Of a stretch of 64,000 bases of DNA, positions 46,711 to 60,900 are shown piece by piece. Made by a program: the position numbers and the translations under genes. The notes under the pieces are model-generated. The model saw only the letters and a list, made by a program, of their open reading frames with translations. It searched no databases and was not told the origin of the DNA. Origin of the DNA: Pachypanchax playfairii (lineage: Eukaryota > Chordata > Actinopteri > Cyprinodontiformes > Aplocheilidae); the NCBI GenBank assembly GCA_006937955.1, contig SSNP01000019.1, positions 1,524,968 through 1,588,967 on the forward strand. Reading direction: 5' to 3'. How positions within the stretch are numbered: the stretch's first letter is position 1; every line of letters starts with the position of its first letter.

Positions 46711-48960
46711 TCAGTCAGTATTGAGACACAAACATACTCCCTGAAGGACCCAATGGGAGATGTGCACGGTGGTAAACAGGTCAGCTTCAAACACCAGCCC
46801 CACACCCATTGCATTCCTCCGCATGGAAGTGGTGTACACTGGTGTCCTCAGTGTATTCTGGTACACAAGATATAAGAAAACACATTAACAGTCAGGGAGG
46901 AATATCCACGCCGACAACTATATTAAATATAAAGAGGAGTGCAGTGGTTGTTGTCCACACCCTTAATCTAAGGCGGTGTGACTCTATAGGGATGACTTGG
47001 AGAATGGGCAGTTCAGCAACCAGGACTTTTGGTTTACTCCTCACTAGACAGCCCTGCTCCTTGTCCCAGTCGGCTCCTTCCAGATACAGGCCAGACAAAA
47101 AGCAGCCTAGGACCAATAAGACTGTTAGTTTTGAGAACAACTCACCAAACCAGAAGCTAATGATGAATGTCCTTTTATTACCTAATCGAGGTCTCTCAGG
47201 GACTTCCTCTTCACTTTGGTACTGCATCACTTTTGTGTACAGTGTGGTACGATCCAGAGGCCAGCTATTTTTCCTGCATGCAGCCTGAACCAGAGCAGTC
47301 AGGTAAGACTCTGGGATGTGAAGTCCTGACAACCACATAACTTTAGGCTCTCCCTCATCCACCTGGCAAAAAAACACAAACTCATCAGACACAATAATAT
47401 AATGTATTTGCTAACTAATTCTTGTTGGTGTTTTGTCTCTCTACCCAGTGGCTGTACTGTTCACAACGTCTCTTGAAATGGCTCATCCAGTCGCCGAGGG
47501 ACTTCAGAGTCTCGGGTGCCAACTTCTTCCAAATGGCAGGGATGTAACCATTGAAAAGGGCGCGAGCCACTTCATCCAACTCATTGCTCATACCCACCTC
47601 ACCAGCCAAGGCCTGTCGGACACAAGACAACACAAACAAATATGAAGTGGAGTAAAAAAGCAAAGACACAGCATCTGAATAGTTGTTCCCCTCTGTCCCC
47701 CAACCTCACCCTCTGCAGCTCAACCAAGGAGTGCTGCATCTGGAAAATGAGTTTATTGAAGCGCTCTAATTCTTGAAGTAGAACCACTGTGGTTGGGGAG
47801 ATGTCTGTACCAAACTTTTTCCGAATCACATCCATGTCAAATAAGTTGGGCAGTTTGTTCTGAATGTCTTGAGCCACCTGGCTGATGTACTCATCCCTGG
47901 TGATGCTTTCACCAGATTCACCTGAAGCATGAAGGAGCATGTAAAAGCCAATCAGAAGAAATATGTAGAAACATTCATAGACAGTTATCTCTCCATATAT
48001 AAAAAAAACATTCACCAGAATATCATTAAACAAAATACTTCTTCAGCTTTGATCAGTTAAGATTACACTTGAAAACTGTGAAGTGATACCTGTCTGAGGT
48101 TGAATGTCTATTAAGTAAGTCCACATCTCTTTAACAGCTGAAGTGTAATATCCTATCTCTGCATTGGAATGAAGACCCAACACCTCAGGAGTGTTTGTCA
48201 GTGGCATGTTCTCAATCTCATCTATGACACAAAACAGGTTAAAGCTGTGAAGAATCCTAATTAACAATTTTCTGCTGCCAGCAAGAAAGTGTAAGTATTC
48301 AATGTAATAACGGACCAACATATACTGTCTTTGGTCCAGTTGAAGGGATTTTGTATTTCACATCTTTGTTGCTGAAGAAGTGGAACTGTCTAAATGTAAA
48401 GAAGAGGAAGTCTCCAAAGTACTCATCCATGTAAACAGTCAGGATTCTGCGGTCAAAGCTATCAATCACTCGTCCACCGTACATCACCTGATAAAACAAT
48501 GTATGTATTAGATTTAAAGCCTTTTCTAAGAAAATAAAACAATATACAATATTGATCTGAACTAACCTCCCCAATTAGATATTTAAAGCTTCCCCAGGGT
48601 ATATCCCTGTCTCCTCGGTCATATGCTTGAGTCAGATAGGTGTTCAGGATCTCCATGCACACCTGTTAAACACAATTCTTTTGCTTTATCTATAGGAAAA
48701 ATAAGTGTTTGTTACTGTTTGACTCAAAGTTAAAATCCTGCTCCACTTACAAAGAAGTCTGACTCGCTGAAGTCATATAGTACATTCCAGCCGATTTTTC
48801 CATATTTGCACCTCTCTTGCACCACAGCATGGAAGAAAGCCAGAACGTAGACCAGGCTTTTAAATGCAGGGTGTTGGCATGAATTCAGAGCATCATGTGA
48901 GATTTTAGAGTATGTGGCTCTCATGTTCAGCTTGAGACCATTGGGAGGCTCAGTCACTAC
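46711..48960 (-). other. dnah10: dnah10 segment: C-terminal domain
   Basis: Exons 48751-48960, 48567-48662, 48316-48487, 48090-48221, 47710-47921, 47445-47612, 47182-47362, 46961-47106 and 46711-46857 (stop TGA at 46711-46713). Typical strings are LVYVLAFFHAVVQER, KIGWNVLYDFSESDF, VMYGGRVIDSFDRR, NTPEVLGLHSNAEIGYYT and VMWLSGLHIPESYLTALVQ. The C-terminus is complete. Confidence 0.92.
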
Positions 48961-51900
48961 CTACGTACAATGAAAAAAATCATGTCATGGTAGCATCATG
49001 AAAAATATTGATGTGCTTATAAAGTTAGATATGCTATCTACAAGAAATTCCCTGAAAGCTTTGCTAAAGGTAAAAAAAAAAAAAGTTTTTCACCTTTAGA
49101 GACTTCTGCAGAATGCCAATGGGGAAATCTTTTATGGGATTGGTAGTAATCCACAAACGGAAGTTGGGGTTGGGCTTGGTGATTCTCTCTAATGCCTTTT
49201 CCAGTTCCTTCAGCCACTTCACTAGTAGGTGGCAGTTCTGTAGCATCAGCCACTGACCACAAGAAACTGCCTTCTCCAACAAATCCAGTGCCACCTTTAT
49301 AACAAGCACAGGATACAACAACCAAAACATTTTCTCTTTGTATCAGTTTGCAGAACTGTCTTTCAAATTAAAGACATGGGACATGTTCAGTACCTTCTCT
49401 TGTCCCTGTCCCATTGCAAGAAATTTCAGCCTGTTGTCTCCAAAGCCTAATCCTTCTGCTAATTTCATAAGATCACTGATTGGGTCAGAGCCCGGGCTCA
49501 GGATGAAAACAATAGGTGAGAAAGGTGTGCTGTGTTCATATAGTGTAGTAAAGCTGATCACGGGAGGCTGTACATATCTGAGGAGAAAACAATCAGTTCC
49601 TGTTAAGAGATTTACCTTTCACACTGTAACATCTGGATGGGTCTCTGAGTCAAACTCAGGTAGCAGCAGTGATCTCAGATTTATTCATGCTGGTGACGGT
49701 GTGAAACTTCAAAATTACAACAGAAGCAGTTTTTCACCTTTCACCCATGGTAACAGTGACATAGTCAGTCATAGCTCGAAAAACTCTCTCAACACGGATG
49801 CAGCGCAGCAGCAGCAGCTTCTGAAAGGCCGACAGGTTTTCTTTATATTTCATGGGAAATGGAGCCCGCTCTGGTGCATCTAGGTCATACCACTAAGGAA
49901 AAAACAAAACAATGCGAGTTAAACACAGCTGATTGAGTAACATCATTATACTGATCTGATTTCTGTCAGAGGTTGTTTACAGATTTCCAGTCAGAGGGGT
50001 TCTTCTCAATGTCGTCAGGCAGAGAGCCAAACTGCTCAGGAAAGAGCTCTGCGAGTTTCACCACATCCTCCCAGCCCTGGTCAGGAAACCAGTCACAGGG
50101 CTTTTTTCGTGCGCTTTTTTCCAGAGACAGATTCCCTTTATGCATGAGGCAGAAAAACATACAAATTAATTTTGAACACTGTGTACATTCATATCTTTCT
50201 GTCTGCTCATGATCGATTTCATCTTCTTTGATATTTCTCAGAATATTTCACCCTTAATAAGGAACTCCAGCTCCTCCTGAGGTGCTCTCCCCTCTGCCTG
50301 CTCAATCTTGACTGCCATGTTGAAGGAAAAGAGCAGCTTGTGTCTCTCAAACAGCCCTAAGGACATGTAATCACATGATTAAATCTACAAACACATAACT
50401 TCAGGAATTAACAGACTGATGTTGTTCTAACTCAATCATTTTACCTGTACAGCCATAGTTATAAACATTGTATGTGAGCGTGTTCATAATGTTCTCAAGT
50501 CTTTGATGAAGAGAGTCATCAGCCAGAGATTTTCTCAGAGACAAGTCAAACACTTCCAGGTAGGATGATAGTGAATATTGGTACATGGTGTTAACCACAG
50601 CCATGTCTGTCAGTACAAAGAAGAGGATGGCACCACGCTTAGCAGCAGGTCGGTAGCCATCTCTGAGTTTATCGATATTCGTCGATGTCTTCTGAGCCAG
50701 CTTTAAATTTTCAAATACCTGGTAGTCAAAACATTAAACACAGCAAAAGTTACTGATCACCTTTCCTTCAATTAGTTCATTAGTGTAAGTTTTGCCTGAA
50801 CTGACCTCACTGGCTTTTGACTTTGTTTCCTCCATTGTTTGAACAAGCTCGGTGTTATCTAAGATGTTGCCTGTTGATGTCGCCAGTTCTCTCAGCAAGG
50901 AGTCCCCGAGGTTCTTCAACAGCTTCTTATTGTCACTGATCTCTTGGATCAAACGCTCACGTTGTTCTTCCAGATCCTTGGTCTCAAAGCCCATAATAAC
51001 ACTCAGAAGTTGGTCTTCCAGACCCTTAAGGGTAACTGTGTGTAACACAAGTATAGAACACGAGATGTATCACCAGCTTTTTATACAGATAACAACTCTA
51101 GTTGTCTTCCTGCAGATCCTACCAGTGTAGTTGATGACCATGGCTTTTCCAAAAACAGATGGAGAATATTTGGGATTAGCCAGTTTGGTGTTGAGGTAAA
51201 GTTTAAAGTTAGGATCATAATCTACTTCCTTGTCACCCAGCTGGATGACCTGCCTGCCCTCCACTCCTTTTACATTTTTCTCCAACACATTGTCAATTAC
51301 TGGGTCTATGTACTCATCCACATCTTGCAAAAGAAATGGACTTCCATACTTGATGGACCGCTCAAGCTGTTTCAAGAAGTCTGGATCATTGAAGGATGAA
51401 ATCTGAATAAAACATACGAGCTCACTGTCAGGACCAAACATCATGAGACTTTCAAAAGTGCTTATTCACACACAGACAGTCAGATGTGACTCTGAGACTC
51501 TGGTCATTTTGGTACCTTAAGGTTATTCTTTTCTTCCTTCTTTTTAATCCAGTTAAATGCTTGTTGCTGGGGATCAATACACATGGCAAAGCGACTTCCT
51601 CTGGTTGTGAGTATTCCATTCTGCACAGACAGCTCATCAGGGGGCAAACCCTCAGAACCCCACCTGTTGTAAGGAACACAGTTAGCCCCTCTGTCATCAG
51701 TGTTGAGTTCAGCAAAACAAATGAGCAAATATGTCATTAGTCTTATAAGAAATGTTTGAAATGCTGAGATCCTGCACTGCTCACCTGCTGATTTCGACCT
51801 CATCAGTAAGAAGGTTTTCCACTTTGAAAGGCTGACTCAAAGGGATGCCTTTTTCCAGGACATCCTGAAGCCATATTTGATATACCATTTCATTCCTGAA

Positions 51901-54900
51901 GTCCCAGCTGAACGCTCCTTCGTAGCTCAGGAAAGCAGCCGAGATCAGACAATCACCAAGGAGACACACATGCCGCTGCTTCAACTCATCCAAATCTTTT
52001 GTCCACCTAGAAATGATAATTAGTGTGAGGGAAAAATACAGTCAAAAACACAAAGTGATGATAAAAGTAAAAGGAAAAACAATTAAATAATCTTATTTAG
52101 GATAACTGTCAAATGTTTTGCAATCTCACCGTTCATTTTCAGAGCTCAGACCAGAGATGAGCTTGTCGGCAGCTATCAGTCTCCTTTCCATGACTTCAGC
52201 TGCCTCCTTAAGTGACCGTTTTTCCAGGACTGCAGCTTCGTACTTATTTTTCAGATCCAGCAGTTCCGTTTGAATATCTTTAAGCTCACTCTGAATGCTT
52301 TCTAGTTCCTTCTTCGACCGAAAGAATTCCTTTTCTAAGTGTGCCACCTAAAAATCAAATTACATTTTTATTATCTCCTCCAATACAGTACAGAGGAACA
52401 AAACATACAAAATTGAATTACCTTTTCTCTCTTGGGTTTTATTTTTCTGACAACATCACAGTATTCTAAGATTGCCTCCACAAACTTGTGTATTCCTGCA
52501 CCGGCTTTACTGATGGCTTGCATTTCCTCAAAGCTTGTGCGTAGGTTCTTTAGGGATTCTGGTCAAGTCAAATATCATAAGAAAAAAATAGTGGTATGTA
52601 TTCAAAGACAATATACAATGACAATAATACAATTTGCATTTTTAAAGTCGTTTTCCATTGATCATCTTAACTCACGTCTGACAGTCTTGACTTGAGAATC
52701 AGTTATGGAATCACAGTCCAATTCCATTAAAGACCGTAGAAAGTTTGCCTCTGACATCATCGCTTTGGCTGCAAGCCAACTGAGTTCTTTGTGCCCACGA
52801 AGCACAAGAATACACTCACAAACCACTTGCACCTGTTTGGGTGGCTTAGCAAAAGACCTGTATTATGGATTAGAAAAATATGTAAAAATATATATAAAAA
52901 AGGACGAAGGGGGGCATTAGAAACTCTTAAACAGTAGTAACTAGTCTTTAGCACTATCATCATCATTAACATCATCTTCAGCAGCAGCATGCCCTTCACA
53001 GATTATAGCTAAATGTATTTGACAAATACCCATGAATTATTTTATCACTAAAAGTAAAATCAGTGGGTCACCGGATCTCAGTGACATCTGATTTATCCAG
53101 GTCTTTGAGGGCATTGCGGGCAGCATCCAGTGCTGGCAGAGCTTCAGTCAGAGAACTTTCAGCCTCTTTCTTCTCAGCAGCTATGACCTTGTTCTGCTCT
53201 TCAATCTCTTTGGTTTTTTGCTCTGCCAGAGCCTTTTTGCCCTCAGCTGAATGGAAAAGGTTAGAGATTATTAGTGTGTTGTAATAGAGTACTAAGTGTG
53301 TAAAGACATTAGTCAAAAGATGACATGCACTCACTGACCTGCACTTGTGTTTGTAGTAATGTCTTCCAGCAGGGCTTCGCAAGCTGTGGTATTTTCAGCT
53401 AAAGCCACCTTCTGATCTGCAAGCTTGACATTAAGTTCAACCAGCTGCACACTAGCTTCCTTAAGTTTGTCTAAACCTCCCTCCAAACGCTTGCACTGAG
53501 CTAGAGAAGAAAAGAATATTCCCACCCATTTTACCACCAGTCCAGCTCCTACACAAACAAACACATTGCCTCTATAACATTTACCCATCTTCTTACCAAG
53601 TGTGAACTCGTTCTTTTCCTCCAAGAGGTTAGAATATGTGTTAATATAGTCCAAGTAGTTCTTTGGAGTAACATAGTTACTTCGTCTAAGTTTTTGCACA
53701 AACAGCTTGCTGTATTCACCCACAGAGGTATGGACCATGCAGATGTGATCTATGACTGCTGCAGCATGAGCTTCAGGAATCATTGAACTTTCACCTGTAG
53801 AACAACAAAAGAAAATAAAACTTTGGCCATTTTTTAGAAATAAAGGATAACTTTCTATCCAAAAATCTCTTCAACAGTGAGTACATTTACACAAGTCCAT
53901 CACTACCTTTCTTTAAATTTATTTCAAGAGTAAATTCGTCTAAAAAGTATTTAATAAATATGTAATAAAACACACCAAGGAAAGACTGAGCCACTGCATG
54001 TAATGCCTGCGGCGGCCATGGCAGGAACCAGTCAATAACAGTGTTATTTGTGAGTCCTAAGATATAAATCACAGTTAGTCAAAAAATATTCAAAATGGCA
54101 TGAAATCAAGTGAAGCCTATGCATATTTTACCTGGGAAGTTTCTGCAGCGTGTCCTTAGGGTGTCACCCACTGGAGACATGCCCAACACAATATGTAAAT
54201 TGTTGGCACACTTGCTGACAAAGTATTGCCACACATTCTCTTTGGAGGGACCTGCTCCCATTTTAAGAGCCTCATCATAAAGCTGATTGAGAATCGACTC
54301 TTTCTCATCATCAGGGAACAATGCTGGAACTATGCCTTTAAAAACAATAAATAAAAGTATAAATCATTAGTATTATTAATCAGAGCACCACTGCTGCAGT
54401 ATTGTCAGAATAGAAATCAAGTTTTAACAGGAGTCATAGTCAACCTGATGTGAGCATGTTGTTTATAAGTTCCAAAAAACCTTCCTCAGCAACTTGTGTA
54501 TCACCAAAGAGAAACACCGTCTTCTTATTTTCAATGCCAAGTTTTAGGTATAGTGTTTTCAGATCTTCTCGGAAGTTGGACTCATTGTATCCTCTGCTAA
54601 GAGTTATTTCAAACACCTGAAACAAGCAGATTTTAAAAGGAAGTTAAGGAACTGTATTTACAAATCTGTGTTTTTGCTTCTAAATCCTGCTAAACTTGTT
54701 ACTCTTTTATTTTTAATATATTTAATTACCGGTATAAGAATATTGTTTTAACAATAGAATGTTGTCAGCTATAAAGATGCTTTTTTACTTGCTAAAAGTG
54801 TACATTTATTATACATGTTTTTCTTTAAAAATATAAGCCTCATTTGGCTTTTAACCATAACTATAAAGTCTTTTACAACCTCACAGCCAGCAGTGAATGC

Positions 54901-57900
54901 AGCGAGTTTGGTGAGTGAGTGCTTTCCAGAGCCCCCCACTCCAACAAGCAGTGCGTGGCCACGATCAATGCGGATGATGCGATGAACTCGGTTGAGATGT
55001 TCCAGAGCATCATCAAACAAAACCAGGTTCATCCTAGCCTTGCTCTCGTTGTATTCCTCAAGAATTTCCTGCAGAGTTAAAATAAATTGCAACTTATAGT
55101 AATAAATGCAAACAAATTATGTCTTTAGATTGAGCCTGTTATTGTTAATAACAGTTTAAAACTTTGCCTGAAACATGGTTCTACAAGCTTCATAATCTTG
55201 AATGTCCTCATAGACTCGTGGCTCAGAATCACTGAGGGCTGTTCTGTAGTCCCCAAACAGAATCGGGTCTGCCATTACTGCCTCCATGTCTGATTTAAAA
55301 TGTTCCTGAATCAGGTTCTTTATGTGACCTTGTACCTGTAGGGGTAAACATGAAAAACCTTTGGACAAAACAAAAAGACACCAGCCCCCCCCCGGCCCTT
55401 ACTAGGAACAAGCGGATAAAGAACATGACTGACTGATATTCGGGGCCCAACTGGGGGAACAACTACACACAATGTGACTCTCTAGTCTTACTGCTTCAAG
55501 TAATTCAAGGGATTACCAAAGCTTTGTCAGCTTCATCAATAAGCCTGTCGTGGAAGATTCTTAAGCATTCATTTCTCCACACACGTAAAAACTGGGTGAC
55601 ACTCAAGAATCTGTAGAGGAAAAAAATAAAAGACATTTAAAAAAATGTCTTTATTAATTTGACAACAGAGTGAATGAGAAAGATCAGACTTGTCTGGTTT
55701 GGTGAGGGTCAGTCCATTGTAGACTCTTGACAGATCCCTCAGGTTAAAGATGTAGTGGAACTTGGAGGGAGTGGGTGGAAGATCTTTGATTATAAGGTTG
55801 TAGAGTTCCAGTGTGCAGGATGTGACTTTATCACATACTTTCTTTATGGCATCCTCAAACAGCTGAAATATCATACAAGTTTACTACATCTGAGTAGCAT
55901 GAAATGGTGAAATTCTCTGAGGTAAACAGATACCTACTTGGGTGTGGCCTTTGATAATGGAACCATAGATCAGGTGGAGGGAATCTATTGTTGGAAAAAG
56001 AATACTGAAGACACTGAAGAGTGAGATGAAGCGTGGATCCACCTCATTCCTCCCACCTCCTGCCTTTCCCATGGCAGCAATAAAACCAAGATCTTTGAGG
56101 ATTTTGAAGTTTAGCTCCTTTCCTCTGTCATACATGCCTCCTCTGTCCAACAGTAACTTCAGAAGTGCAATAGGCTGTTGTGTACCATAACTATCCACCT
56201 GAAAAAGAACATTCTCTTCATGTGCTTGTTTCATTTTATCTTACAAACATTACTATAATCAAATAACAAATGAATGACTTGGTAAAAAACTTGGATAAGG
56301 GACCTTTGGCATGTTCATGTCATCTATAAAGACCAGAAGTCTCTTTCCCACAGGAGGCCCATATGTATCTTTGGTTCTTTTTTCCACATTAGCTTCCAGG
56401 TTTCTCTGCAGGTCTAATGAAGTTGTTCTAGATGAGAAATTGATGACTGACGTAATCTAAAAGGAAAGATATTTAAACTAATTAATCTAGAAAGAAAGAC
56501 AGTCAAACTCAACTGAAATATACAGATGCATGCTTAGATGTTGAAATTACTCTTGTGTCTTGATTATCTTTCTTCAGAAAGTTATGAATTGTGGCAGTTT
56601 TGGAAGTGCCAGATTCTCCAACCAGTAACACTGGCCTTCTTATCTTCACCATCTGTTCCAAGACCCAAGTGGTTCTAGTGGTGTCAACAGTTGGCACTGC
56701 AACATGACATGAGTCAAGTTAAAAAGTTTAAACCCTTATTATCACCTTTGTTTTTAAATTTCTAGTTTGATTAGCATTTAATTGCAAAGTTAGGTGTTAC
56801 CTAGGATATCATCAAACTTCATCTCAGAGTTGTGAGTGTATTTGGCAACCAAAGAACTCCAAGGAAGCCATTTCTCCTCTGCTCCATCAAAATGGAAATC
56901 AAAGAGAGTTGGCAGGTATCCTATACAAAGGAAATTAAAAAGGGAAGAAAAAGTTACACAAACAAATTATGGTTTTGTAACCAATCAAGGTTAAAAGCTT
57001 GCTTTTTTACCTGGGATCTCACCAGGCCCAGCCAGGACTTTTTCATCATGCACCATGGTTAAACAGCAAAGTTTTTTGATGAGCTCATCAAATCTGACCC
57101 TTCCACTCTCTAACAATGTGGCTCCCAGTGAGCAGTACAGAGCTTCTAGGAAGTAACATTCCAAGACATCAGCACTACTGCTGTTACCCTCCAGCAGGGC
57201 ATCCAGTGTTAAACACAACTGAGTCACCTGAAAGCATTGGCAAAACATGCCAAATTACTAAAGTCATACAGATTCAATATATATTTAGGCACTAAAATAA
57301 AACAGAGATGAGTGAGATTAACCTACCATGTTCAAATCAGTCTGATGGACAATAGTCTTCAGCTTCTCACCCTGTCTGCCATTAACAATACCATCTACAA
57401 TCATGCTAATACAGCTGTGAACATATTTTTCAAACAGCCTGTGAAGAATCTCTTGTTCCTAGAAAAAAACACATCTGTAAGAAAATCAGTTTAGAAAAAA
57501 ACAAAAACTAAATACAGAAAGGCTCTCTTTTGTTACCATTTCAGGTCTGCTGTTCACCCATTTTAGCCAATAAGGCGTATAGCGTAAGTTTTTGGGGTCA
57601 ACAAAAACCATCCCACAGCGGGACACAGTAGCAGGTGAAGCATGTTGTAGATCTCCAACCTGTGATGGCAGAGTTTCGTTAAGAGAAGTACTTTTTGTTT
57701 TGCAGAAAAAAATTCCAATACATTTTCAGGTAAACCTCAAACAGCAGTGCACAGTGACTCTGTAAACGAATCCGTTCCCCGTTGGCTAGAGTGAGGAGCT
57801 TGTTGTCATCCATTACTGAGTTCATATTTTCAACCCACAGCGCATCCACATCTCCATCAAACAGGATGTACCTGTGAGTCAAACATCATGTCTTTATGAA

Positions 57901-60900
57901 TTCTTTCCCAAGTCCCTCTAACACATGCGGTATGTTTTTCCCTTTATGTTGAACTTTTTACCTCCGCTCTTTTTTGTCAGTAGGCTTATTGATATCACGG
58001 AAGATGTTGGATAAAATCCCATCAGTCCAGTCTTGAGTATCTGGGTCTAGAACTCCATAAAGCTCAATGACTGTCATAGCTTTGGCGTTCAGGTGATGTA
58101 ATGTAGTATGCAGCCCCAATCTGATAAGAAGAGGGAAAAAAATAAATACCACTTTTGTCCTCTCTCAAGATTGAGGATGGAAAAGGCAAATTGACACTAA
58201 CTTGGTTTGAGCTTGACATAATGTGTTGATCACAACTGATTTTCCTCCACCCGTTGGTCCCACAATCATAGTAGTGTGCCTGGTCATCATCGTCTCATAC
58301 ATCTGCACTACTTTATCTACCTACCAGAGACAGAAATCAAACAGTGAATCAACATTTGGACATGTATATGCTGGAACTAGGTCTTTATGAGTGACACTCA
58401 TAAGATAACAAATTGTATAAGACTCTTTCTCAAAGGCTCAATGTTACGGCACAGTTGTAAAACCTGATTAGGCAGAAGAGTAAAAGACTTTTCTTCCAGC
58501 ATCTGCTCCACAGCATCATTGAAATCAGGATAGCGAACACGAGGGCAGTCCAGTCCAGGAAAAAGGTCTGAGACCAGCCCGAGGAACAAAGGGACATCTT
58601 CAAACACAAACTTTGGCAGGTTCATGTCTCTGAGTGCACGCATCAACACCACATCCTTAAAAAAATGAGACGTGTAAGATACATTTAAAATAATTACAAC
58701 ATTAAAAAAAAGGATTTAATTTCTTTCATTTATGCTGTTTAGAATTTTAAATGGGTTGGATATTTTAAACAACAGCAAATGACCTACAAAGCTCAATATT
58801 ACCTCACTGAGGTCTGGAGAGCCTCTCTTTAACTCTCCCGCCATCACCAGGACAGACTTCAGGGCGCGTAAGCCAAAGTCGTAATGAGACTGCTTGGACA
58901 GCTGCTCACGAGACAACTTATACAATACAGTCATCTTCTTTGCCAGCACCTAATTTTAATAGAGGTGAAAAAAAATAAACACATTAGAAATGTTTTAGTC
59001 CTGAGTTTTTACTTTTTGAATCATGTAAGTAATGCAATAGAAACTCAGGATGACATCATCATTTTACCTTGGCCATTAGGAATCCCTCTGAAAAGAGCAT
59101 AATTTCACAGATTTGTTGAAGGTCAGGTACAATCACCACCACAGGCCTGAAGAGGGCTTTGACTGATTCAGGCAGTTCTGTACGTCCAGCATAACCAGGA
59201 TTCATGGTGATGAAAATACCCATGCGGTCATCCAGGTTAATCTTTTGCCCTTCAAACTGAATAATAAAAAAGTTGTCAAACAGAGGTAACTCTTTGATGC
59301 ATTATCCTAGTAAGGAATGTCTAAAAACAGAGATTGTTTTCCTGTGGATTTACTGAAGGTTTCACATAACTCCTAGACAAACTTACCTGAAACTTTTTAA
59401 GGTGTAAAATAAGAGCATTGCGAATGGTCTGCATTTGGGAGGAAATAACTGACAATACTGAGGCATCAATACGATTGAACTCATCAAAGCAGCCCCAAGC
59501 GCCACACTGGGCAAGACCAGAAAAGATCTTCCCAATAGCCTGAACAGAAAGAGGAAAAGGATTCAAATACAAGCTAGTAACAGATTTCTGTGCTGAATTT
59601 TTCAGCATAAAAGCATCCCAGAATAAATATTTTCTAGTTGATGAGTGCCTCTTACTATGCAGTCCATGCCCTCACTGCAGTTTGTAACCACGCACAGCAG
59701 GCCTAAAGCCTTAGCCAGATCTTTGGTGGACTCTGTCTTTCCTGTACCAGCTGGTCCAGCAAGAGCCCCACCCAAGTACATGGAGAGAGCCTGTTTCACA
59801 TATTCACAAATGTCAAAAACAAACTGATACAACAGTCTATAAGTATCTGTTTAGGTATTGCAATGACTCTTAGACCTGTGTAACGGTCAGGTAGATCCGG
59901 TCTGTCAGTGGGGTTATGACCAATCGACCATTTAACCCCATGTATTCATAGCCATAAGAAAAAGAAGCACTGCACTGCCGCACAAACAGGTTGTCCTGTT
60001 CCCGCACCCAGTAGAATCTTAACTGGCTTTCCCACTCGAATTGTACATCCATTAAACTGGAAGAAGATTCAAATGTTTACTGCAGTCTGTTATTATGACT
60101 ATTATTAAGTTAACCACTAAACACACTTCAATGCACTAGAAGAAGAAAGTTGTAACTTTAAAATTTAAGGTCACCTGTTTTCAACAAGATTGTCAACAAT
60201 GTCTCTTGCGTGGACATCGATGATAAGCACTGTGTTGATTTTCCTCCTGTCATTTTTTTTCATAGGTTGAGTAATGCGTGTAACAAGCTGGTCAATCTGG
60301 CGGTGCATCTTTGCAGCATAGTTCCTCGGAGCATATTTTTCCCCTTTCTTCACCTTTTTGAAGACATCTTCAACCTCCCAGGTCCACCACACTTGATTTG
60401 CAGCCAGCACCATCATGCCTTGATAAAGCAGCATCCAGTCCACCCTGAGGAACATGGAAAGGAAAATATTCCGGGGTTCATTTATCCAAAGATACCTGCA
60501 AAAACACTGGAGGGTTCTCCCTGGTACGTACCTACTCCTATCTTCACAGTAGCGGAAGATTGCCTCCTTGGTGATAAGCCTGTTGGTCCTCCTCATCTCC
60601 AGCAGTACTTCCATCATCCACTCTTCCACTCTTCCCTCCACTGAGACGGGCGTCCTAAACTCCATCACCTCACCTTCAGCAGACACCATAGCTCCAACTG
60701 CTGTCTTCCCACTGCTTTCCACATCAAACCTTAGAGATGCTATGTTGTCATACATCTGCAGCAAAAAAGAAAAAAAAGAAATCAGGCAAATTATTTCCTA
60801 CACAGGACAAGAAGTTGATTTCTACATTTACCATAAGAATATTTGTTTTTCCAAATATAAAGTATTTAATACCTTGATCATGTGTTCCTGGACACAGGCA

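Noticed and set aside
60210..60644. 144-codon plus-strand open frame opposite dnah10
   Set aside because: It is a mirror of conserved dynein exons at 60175-60755, which explain the open frame.
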